A stretch of 11,275 bases of DNA from Sva-07 sp041685755 (GTDB lineage: Bacteria; Actinomycetota; Acidimicrobiia; Acidimicrobiales; Ilumatobacteraceae), in NCBI GenBank assembly GCA_041685755.1, contig JAWLFC010000099.1:1-11275 (forward strand), read 5' to 3'. Positions within the stretch are counted from its first letter, which is position 1. Each line of letters opens with the position of its first letter. The position numbers and the translations under genes were made by a program. Shown here piece by piece: positions 6,571 through 11,275 of the stretch. Under the pieces are notes generated by a model that worked only from the letters and a program-made list of their open reading frames with translations, had not been told where the DNA came from and searched no databases.

Positions 6571-6588
6571 AGCGCCCGGCCGGGCGCT
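6571..6588. repeat. Perfect 18-bp palindrome just upstream of the phosphatase ribosome site
   Basis: AGCGCCCGGCCGGGCGCT is an exact inverted repeat; as RNA it can form a 7-bp GC-only stem with a GGCC loop. It ends 2 nt before the GGAGG of the next gene and has no T-run, so it could be an operator, an mRNA structure masking the ribosome site, or a weak terminator for the hemerythrin-like transcript. Confidence 0.6.
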
Positions 6589-6600
6589 GCGGAGGCAGCG

Positions 6601-8592
6601 ATGGTCGACACCGATCGCACACCGATCATGATCGACGACTGGAGATGGGTCGTCGACGCGATGCCCCAACTCGTCTGGGTGGCAGATCGAAACGGCAAGA
6701 TCTTGTACTTCAACCGTCGGGTCGACGCCTTCGAGGGCGTCGTCGAGGATCCGCTCGGTTCGTGGGAGTGGGCAGCTGCGGTGCATCCCGACGACGCGAG
6801 ACAGAGCGCCATCGCCTGGCGAACCGCGCTCGAGAGCGGTGCACCCTTTCTCGTCGAACATCGTCTGAAGATGTCGGGGGGCGAGTACCGCTGGCACGTG
6901 AGCCACGCCGAGTCGACGCTGCTGGGCGACGGAGTCGGCGGCTGGTTGGGCATCGTCACCGACATCCACGATCAGAAGCTGATCGAACAGGCGCTGCGCG
7001 AGAGCGAATCGAGGTTTCGCGAGGTCGCGGACGGCACGGCGTTGCCGATCTGGATGCACGACGAGCAGGGTCACCAGACCTTCGTCAACAAGACCTTCGT
7101 CGACTACTTCGGCGTCGATCCCACCCAGGTCGACGGTGACGTGTGGATCGACCTGACCCATCCCGACGACCGCGAGCAGTATCTGAACGAGTTCACCCGT
7201 TGCGTTCGCGATCGCCGTCCGTTCCATGCAGCGGTGCGCGTCCGGCGACGCGACGGGTCGTGGCGCTGGCTGGAGTCGTGGGCGTCGCCCCGCTTCACCG
7301 ACGACGGCACGTATCGCGGCCACATCGGCACGAGTGCCGACGTGAGCGACCGGCAACGGGCCGAGGAGGTACTCCGCCTCGCCCACCGCGACGAGTCACG
7401 TCGCCGACGCAACGCCGAGTTCATCGCCGACGTCATCGCACGACTCGAGGAGGTGAGCTCACCGAGGACACAGGCGCAGATCGTTGCCGATCGTCTGCTC
7501 GCCACGTTCGCCGACCAGGCCAGCGTCGTCATTCCCGGCACCGGCGACCCGGTCGCGATCCGCGCCTCCCGGACCGGCACGACCGCTCCCGTACCGTCGT
7601 GGCCGTTCCGCGGCGACGGTGGGGGTCCACCCGTGCTGTGGACCGCGCCGACCACCGACGATCCCGGCACGGCCACCGGTCCGGTCGACGGGTCGCACAC
7701 CGTTCGTTCGGTGATCTCGGCGGCGATCGGGACGAACGCCGACGAACACGGGCGACTGACGGTCGCCCGCATCGGTGCGTCGAGCACGCCCTACGACGAA
7801 CTCGACGTCGAGTTCGTGCAGAGCCTCGCCGGTCGTGTCGGCGTGTCCTTCAAGACGGCGATGCTCCGCAGCCAGGAGCACCTCATCGCTTCGCGTCTGC
7901 AACAGGCGCTCCTGCCCGCCCGTCGACTCGAGCACCCCGGCGTCGACATCGCCACCCGCTACGTCACTGCGACGCAGGCGCTCGATGTCGGTGGCGACTG
8001 GTACGAGACCTTCGTGCTCGACGACGGACGCATCGGCGTCTCCGTCGGCGACGTCGTCGGCCACAATCTCGAAGCTGCCGCGGCGATGGGACAGCTCCGA
8101 GCCGGCATGCTGGCGCTCTCGGCACGCAGCACCGGTCCGGCTCACCTCCTCGGCGAACTCGACCTGTTCGCCCATCGGTACGGCATCACCGACTTCGCCA
8201 CCGCTTCGTGCGCATTCATCGATCCCGCCGCCGGCGAGCTCCGCCATGCCAGCGCCGGCCACCCGTCGATGCTGGTCGTGCGCCCCGACGGCACGACCTC
8301 CTGGCTCGACGGAGCCCTGTCGCCCCCACTCGGCAGCATGCTCGTCACTCAGCGGCCCGACGCCGCAGCTCCGTTCCCGCGTGGCTCGACCCTCGTCGCG
8401 TACTCCGACGGCCTGATCGAACGGCGCGGCCAGGACCTCGATGGCGATCGGCAACGCCTGCGCGACCACATCGCGGCCATCGCGTCGCTCCCCGTCGAGG
8501 AGATGTGCGACCGGATCATCGCGGCGATGGCCGGCACGTCGCCGTACTCCGACGACGTCGTGCTCGTGTGCCTCCGCGTCCACGACGGCTGA
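6601..8592 (+). CDS. PAS-PAS-PP2C serine/threonine phosphatase, RsbU/SpoIIE class
   Basis: This 663-residue protein reads as a stress-sensing phosphatase. PAS domain 1 (about 8-130: AMPQLVWVADRNGKILYFNR ... WLGIVTDIHDQKLIEQAL) and PAS domain 2 (about 137-255: FREVADGTALPIWMHDEQG ... HIGTSADVSDRQRAEEVL) are of the PAS/PAC type. A linker helix (255-290) leads to a GAF-like region (about 290-430), then the PP2C/SpoIIE domain from LQQALLPARR (433). Metal-binding residues are intact: Asp466 in GGDWYE, Asp484 and Gly487 in GDVVGHN, Asp603 in YSDGLIE and Asp651/Asp652 in SDDVVL. Family members dephosphorylate an RsbV-type anti-anti-sigma factor and so free a stress sigma factor. ATG 6601 is chosen over GTG 6553 because GGAGG lies 5 nt upstream. 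No membrane segment is seen, so sensing is cytosolic. No RsbV/RsbW partner is in the window. Confidence 0.93.
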   Translation: MVDTDRTPIMIDDWRWVVDAMPQLVWVADRNGKILYFNRRVDAFEGVVEDPLGSWEWAAAVHPDDARQSAIAWRTALESGAPFLVEHRLKMSGGEYRWHVSHAESTLLGDGVGGWLGIVTDIHDQKLIEQALRESESRFREVADGTALPIWMHDEQGHQTFVNKTFVDYFGVDPTQVDGDVWIDLTHPDDREQYLNEFTRCVRDRRPFHAAVRVRRRDGSWRWLESWASPRFTDDGTYRGHIGTSADVSDRQRAEEVLRLAHRDESRRRRNAEFIADVIARLEEVSSPRTQAQIVADRLLATFADQASVVIPGTGDPVAIRASRTGTTAPVPSWPFRGDGGGPPVLWTAPTTDDPGTATGPVDGSHTVRSVISAAIGTNADEHGRLTVARIGASSTPYDELDVEFVQSLAGRVGVSFKTAMLRSQEHLIASRLQQALLPARRLEHPGVDIATRYVTATQALDVGGDWYETFVLDDGRIGVSVGDVVGHNLEAAAAMGQLRAGMLALSARSTGPAHLLGELDLFAHRYGITDFATASCAFIDPAAGELRHASAGHPSMLVVRPDGTTSWLDGALSPPLGSMLVTQRPDAAAPFPRGSTLVAYSDGLIERRGQDLDGDRQRLRDHIAAIASLPVEEMCDRIIAAMAGTSPYSDDVVLVCLRVHDG

Positions 8593-8600
8593 CCCACCGA

Positions 8601-8614
8601 GGCGATGTCTCGCC
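8601..8614. terminator. Small hairpin between convergent genes
   Basis: GGCGA-TGTC-TCGCC forms a 5-bp stem with a 4-nt loop in the 37-bp gap between the phosphatase and the converging DUF1971 gene. Position fits a bidirectional terminator, but the stem is short and there is no T-run on either strand. Confidence 0.25.
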
Positions 8615-8629
8615 GAGACCGCGGCCACA

Positions 8630-8926
8630 TCACTGGCGGAGGCGAGCGCGGTGGAATTCGACGGCGAAGGTGGCCGGTTGGTCGAGTTCGAGGTGGTGCT
8701 GTCGTCCCGGTGGGATGGCGACCGTGTCGCCGGCGCCGACCGTGACGGGGTGGTCGGGTTCGTCGTCGAAGACGAAGGTGACGGTGCCGGTGTGGACGAC
8801 GAGGCGGCCCCAGACGCCGTCGGCGACGCGGTGGGCGCGCAGGAGACCAGCGGGCACCGTGGTCACATCGAAGGTGTCGGTGGTGCGGACGTGCTCGAGC
8901 CCGTCGGGCAGCTGCGGCCGACTCAA
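8630..8926 (-). CDS. DUF1971 cupin protein (YeaR / TehB-N-like)
   Basis: The 98-residue product is a single beta-barrel of the DUF1971 type: a conserved TVPAGLLRAHRVADGVWGRL (23-42), a turn-rich middle (VTFVFDD ... VTVGAGDTVAIPPG) and RQHHLEL (75-81) with His77/His78; His32, His45 and His92 may add metal ligands. Relatives include E. coli YeaR and the N-terminal part of some TehB proteins, connected with nitrate/nitrite or tellurite response, but no enzymatic role is firmly known. Translation appears to begin at TTG 8926, which overlaps the stop of the DUF2267 gene as TTGA; the poor start suggests dependence on coupled translation. Cytosolic. Confidence 0.82.
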   Translation of the reverse strand: MSRPQLPDGLEHVRTTDTFDVTTVPAGLLRAHRVADGVWGRLVVHTGTVTFVFDDEPDHPVTVGAGDTVAIPPGRQHHLELDQPATFAVEFHRARLRQ

Positions 8927-9303
8927 CTCTGCAACAGCGTTTCGACGTACTCAGCGGGCAACTGCGCGATCACGTCGTCGCGTTCACCACTGCTGACCGA
9001 CTCGAGCACCACCTGGAGAACGACGCTGGCATGGTTCCGGGCGATCGCGCTGGTGACGTCACGTTCTTCCCGCTCGGCGACCCGACGGCAGAACTCGTGC
9101 ACGTCGAATCGCTCACCGGGACCGGTGGTCTGGACGGCATCAGCGAGATCGGCGGGGAGCTGGGCAGCGAGGTCTCGTGCCTCCCCACCCTTGAGTCGTT
9201 CGCCGAGGGCCGCCAGTGTGGCCAACACCGCGTCCTCGGCGGCGACGGCATCGGGAAAGTCGCCTCGTCGCTGCACCTCGTGGATCAGCTCGCCTCGGTT
9301 CAT
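8923..9303 (-). CDS. DUF2267 protein
   Basis: This 126-residue all-helical protein matches DUF2267. It has two related halves: GGEARDLAAQLPADLADAV (39-57) and SGERDDVIAQLPAEYVETL (105-123), each a helix-turn-LP-helix unit, with the family's FDVHEFCRRVAERE segment between. ATG 9303 is preceded by GGAG at a 6-nt spacing; GTG 9315 is an in-frame alternative but would overlap that site. DUF2267 proteins have no proven biochemical role; in actinobacteria they often sit beside general-stress or CBS-domain genes. The stop overlaps the TTG start of the DUF1971 gene, so both are one transcript. GGGTAG on the minus strand (9362-9357) could be a stress-type -10, but its -35 region is poor. Confidence 0.85.
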   Translation of the reverse strand: MNRGELIHEVQRRGDFPDAVAAEDAVLATLAALGERLKGGEARDLAAQLPADLADAVQTTGPGERFDVHEFCRRVAEREERDVTSAIARNHASVVLQVVLESVSSGERDDVIAQLPAEYVETLLQS

Positions 9304-9400
9304 CACACGCTCCACTCTGCTCTGCCTGCGACGTTCGATCGTCGCTGGGGCCGCGCCTACCCCAACTCGGCGGAGATCATGCGTGCCATCGGCGCGGCCT

Positions 9401-9426
9401 GTTTGGACACCTCGCGTTCAGGGAAC
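9401..9426 (+). promoter_or_regulatory. SigB/SigF-type promoter of the SHOCT/CopB operon
   Basis: GTTTGG (9401-9406), 14-bp spacer, GGGAAC (9421-9426) matches the stress-sigma pattern GTTTNN-N14-GGGWAN, with the same spacer as the promoter at 5935-5960. It lies in the only intergenic region upstream of the rightward metal-transport genes, with a start expected near 9433. Confidence 0.62.
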
Positions 9427-9469
9427 ACCGGGGAATGGGGATCCTGTCGCGATACGCGGTGATCGGAAG

Positions 9470-9739
9470 ATGATCCGGCACGCCAATCATCTGCTCGCGA
9501 ACAATCACGGATGGGGGCACATGGACGGCTGGGGTGGTGGCTGGATGTGGCTCTGGGGCCTCGCGATGATGGTGGTGTTCGTACTGTTGATCGCGTGGCT
9601 CGTCCGCTCGATCGTCGGTTCGAGCCGGCCCGAACGTACGGATCCGTCGGATCGAGCGAGAGCCATCCTCTCGGAACGCTACGCCCGAGGCGAGCTGTCG
9701 ACCGAGGAGTACCGCGAGCGCCTCACCGAACTGCAGTGA
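9470..9739 (+). CDS. Small membrane protein with C-terminal SHOCT domain
   Basis: The 89-residue product has a short His/Asn/Gly/Trp-rich N-terminus (His4, His7, His13, His17), one membrane helix at about 25-48 (WMWLWGLAMMVVFVLLIAWL) and a C-terminal SHOCT motif (61-89: DRARAILSERYARGELSTEEYRERLTEL), a short helical tail typical of small actinobacterial membrane proteins. GGTGA at 9458-9462 sits 7 nt before ATG 9470. ATG 9521 (72 residues) is an alternative with a poorly spaced G-run; it would drop the His-rich segment. Only 10 bp separate its stop from the CopB-type ATPase, so both are likely one transcript from the stress-type promoter at 9401. Such proteins often accompany metal efflux genes; whether this one binds metal or modulates the pump is inference. 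Confidence 0.78.
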   Translation: MIRHANHLLANNHGWGHMDGWGGGWMWLWGLAMMVVFVLLIAWLVRSIVGSSRPERTDPSDRARAILSERYARGELSTEEYRERLTELQ

Positions 9740-9758
9740 TCGGGCTGCAGTGACCGAT
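9731..9758 (+). repeat. Imperfect 14-bp tandem repeat at the SHOCT/ATPase junction
   Basis: CTGCAGTGATCGGG is followed directly by CTGCAGTGACCGAT (11 of 14 identical, first 9 exact). The first copy carries the SHOCT stop TGA and the second the GTG start of the ATPase. A 14-bp duplication may have separated a former GTGA overlap. Confidence 0.5.
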
Positions 9759-11275
9759 CCCACCCGCGAGCCGGACGACGCGCACACGACACACGTCGCC
9801 GTCGCCGGCGAGACCGTGGAGGAGGCGCTCCCCGGCCGCGAGCACGGTGATGGCGACGCGGCCACCGGTGAGCACGCCGGGCACGGCGGCCACACCGACC
9901 ACGTGGAGATGTTCCGTCGCCGGTTCTGGTGGAGCCTGCTGCTGACGGTGCCGCTGGTCGTGACCAGTGAGATGGTCATGGACTGGTTCGGTTACGAACT
10001 CGACTTCCCCGGCATCGGCTGGGTCGGTCCGGTCCTGGGCACCGTGCTGTTCGTCTGGGGCGGCAAGCCGTTCCTGACCGGCGGCTTCGAGGAGGCGCGG
10101 ACCTGGACACCGGGGATGATGCTGCTCATCACCATGGCGATCACGGTTGCCTACGTCGCGTCGATGGCCACCTCCCTCGGCTGGTTCGATCTCGACTTCT
10201 GGTGGGAGCTCGGCGCACTGATCTCCGTCATGCTCCTCGGCCACTGGCAGGAGATGAAGGCGCTCGGCCAGGCGCAGGATGCCCTCGGCGCGCTCGCCGC
10301 ACTGCTGCCCGACGAAGCCGAACGCGTCGGCGACGACGGCACCTTCGAGACGGTGCCTGCCGCTCAGCTGCAGCCGGGCGACACGGTCCTCGTCCGATCG
10401 GGCGGCCGCGTGCCCGCCGACGGCGAGATCGTGGACGGCGCCGCCGAGCTCGACGAGTCGATGATCACCGGCGAGTCCCGGCCGGTGGCCAAGACGGTGG
10501 GCGACACGGTCGTGGCCGGCACCGTGTCGACCGACTCGGGTCTGCGGGTACGGGTCACCGCGGTCGGCGACGACACCACGCTCGCCGGCATCGGCCGACT
10601 GGTGGCCGAAGCGCAGGAGTCCCGATCCCGCAGCCAGGTACTGGCCGACCGCGCGGCCGCGCTGCTCTTCTACGTCGCCGCCGGCGCCGCGATCGTCACC
10701 GCGATCGCCTGGGTGGCCCTCGGCGACGGGGACCAAGCGGTGGTCCGGGTCGTGACCGTGCTCGTCATCTCGTGCCCCCATGCGCTCGGTCTGGCGATCC
10801 CGTTGACGACATCGCTGTCCAGCGCCATCGGCGCCCGCAACGGCGTGCTGATCAAGGACCGCCTGGCGCTCGAGGCGAGCCGGACCATCGACGCCGTGCT
10901 TTTCGACAAGACCGGCACCCTCACCCGCGGCGAACACGCCGTTGTCGGCGTCGCCACGGCCAACGGCATCGACGAGACCGAACTCCTCCGAGTGGCGGGC
11001 GGCGTGGAATCCGACAGCGAGCACCCCCTTGCCCGTGCCATCGTGACCGCCGCACGCGAGCGCGGTGACATCGCTCCCGCGAGCGATGTCCGGTCGCTCA
11101 CGGGCCGCGGCGTGGAGGCGACGGTCGACGGCGCTGCCCACGCCGTCGGCGGGCCGGCGCTGCTGCGAGAGCGCGACCTGACGGTGCCCGACGAACTGAC
11201 CGAACGGGTGCGGGAGTGGGAGCGTCGAGGTGCCGCCGTCCTCCACGTGATCCGCGATGAACGGATCATCGGTTC
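9750..11275 (+). CDS. copB: CopB-like heavy-metal P-type ATPase (partial, 3' end outside window)
   Basis: The frame is open from GTG 9750 to the window end (508 codons). The cytosolic N-terminus is His-rich (His12, 15, 32, 42, 45, 48, 51) with no CxxC metal-binding domain. Membrane segments follow (near 60-78, 91-106, 118-136, 148-160). The actuator domain carries TGES (240-243). The ion-path helix has Cys342-Pro-His (CPHALGLAIPL), the signature of the P1B-3/CopB group rather than the CPC of CopA. The phosphorylation site is Asp386 in DKTGTLT, and the nucleotide-binding His-Pro is at 425-426 (SEHPLARAI). The DxxK and GDGxND segments lie beyond the window. CopB-type pumps use ATP to export Cu+, Cu2+ or Ag+ across the cell membrane. 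It is co-oriented with, and 10 bp from, the SHOCT gene; no copper repressor or operator was recognised. Confidence 0.93.
   Translation, partial: MTDPTREPDDAHTTHVAVAGETVEEALPGREHGDGDAATGEHAGHGGHTDHVEMFRRRFWWSLLLTVPLVVTSEMVMDWFGYELDFPGIGWVGPVLGTVLFVWGGKPFLTGGFEEARTWTPGMMLLITMAITVAYVASMATSLGWFDLDFWWELGALISVMLLGHWQEMKALGQAQDALGALAALLPDEAERVGDDGTFETVPAAQLQPGDTVLVRSGGRVPADGEIVDGAAELDESMITGESRPVAKTVGDTVVAGTVSTDSGLRVRVTAVGDDTTLAGIGRLVAEAQESRSRSQVLADRAAALLFYVAAGAAIVTAIAWVALGDGDQAVVRVVTVLVISCPHALGLAIPLTTSLSSAIGARNGVLIKDRLALEASRTIDAVLFDKTGTLTRGEHAVVGVATANGIDETELLRVAGGVESDSEHPLARAIVTAARERGDIAPASDVRSLTGRGVEATVDGAAHAVGGPALLRERDLTVPDELTERVREWERRGAAVLHVIRDERIIG

Noticed and set aside
7143..8996. Plus-strand Arg-rich frame of over 600 codons overlapping the phosphatase
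   Set aside because: It is the +1 shadow of the PAS-PP2C gene; the Arg/Pro-rich sequence is typical of shifted GC-rich codons.
9357..9382. Minus-strand GGGTAG as the -10 of a stress-type promoter for the DUF2267 gene
   Set aside because: The -35 position at a 14-bp spacer reads GCATGA, which shares little with GTTT, so the match rests on the -10 alone.
9723..11246. Long minus-strand reading frame of about 507 codons opposite the P-type ATPase
   Set aside because: Its composition is His/Arg/Gly-rich without family motifs, and the plus strand carries every P-type ATPase signature. It is a codon-bias shadow.
1..11275. tRNA/rRNA genes, CRISPR arrays, insertion sequences or phage genes
   Set aside because: None seen: no spaced direct repeats, no transposase or integrase motifs, and no cloverleaf or rRNA-like sequence by eye.

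Overview
This window is GC-rich, densely packed DNA with GTG and TTG starts and 4-bp stop/start overlaps, typical of a high-GC actinobacterium. Gene content (a GT4/GH130 locus, a PAS-PP2C phosphatase, DUF2267, SHOCT and CopB-type proteins) would fit Acidimicrobiia such as Ilumatobacter relatives, but that placement is inference; there is no rRNA, tRNA or housekeeping marker here. No mobile element, CRISPR array or integration site was seen.

Layout. Positions 1-255 hold the 3' end of a beta-hydroxyacid dehydrogenase, followed by about 200 bp with only frame-broken coding-like sequence. Positions 466-5800 form a carbohydrate locus. A GT4 glycosyltransferase and a small unknown protein run leftward. 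From a shared upstream region a second GT4-like glycosyltransferase and a toroid-type glycan protein, coupled by an ATGA overlap, run rightward. A large GH130-family protein converges on them, its 3' end overlapping theirs by 23 bp. Together they look like a system that builds, and by phosphorolysis or hydrolysis remodels, a mannose-type or related oligosaccharide; the product is unknown.

Positions 5935-9303 look like a general-stress region: a hemerythrin-like protein behind a near-consensus SigB/SigF-type promoter, a PAS-PAS-(GAF-like)-PP2C phosphatase of the RsbU class, and a leftward coupled pair of a DUF2267 protein and a DUF1971 cupin.

Positions 9401-11275 hold a second SigB/SigF-type promoter with the same 14-bp spacer, a small His-rich SHOCT membrane protein, and the first 508 codons of a CopB-like (CPH motif) metal-exporting P-type ATPase that runs off the window.

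The main unifying signal is the pair of GTTTNN-N14-GGGWAC promoters next to an RsbU-class phosphatase, which suggests a local set of genes under a stress sigma factor whose partner-switching components are not in the window.
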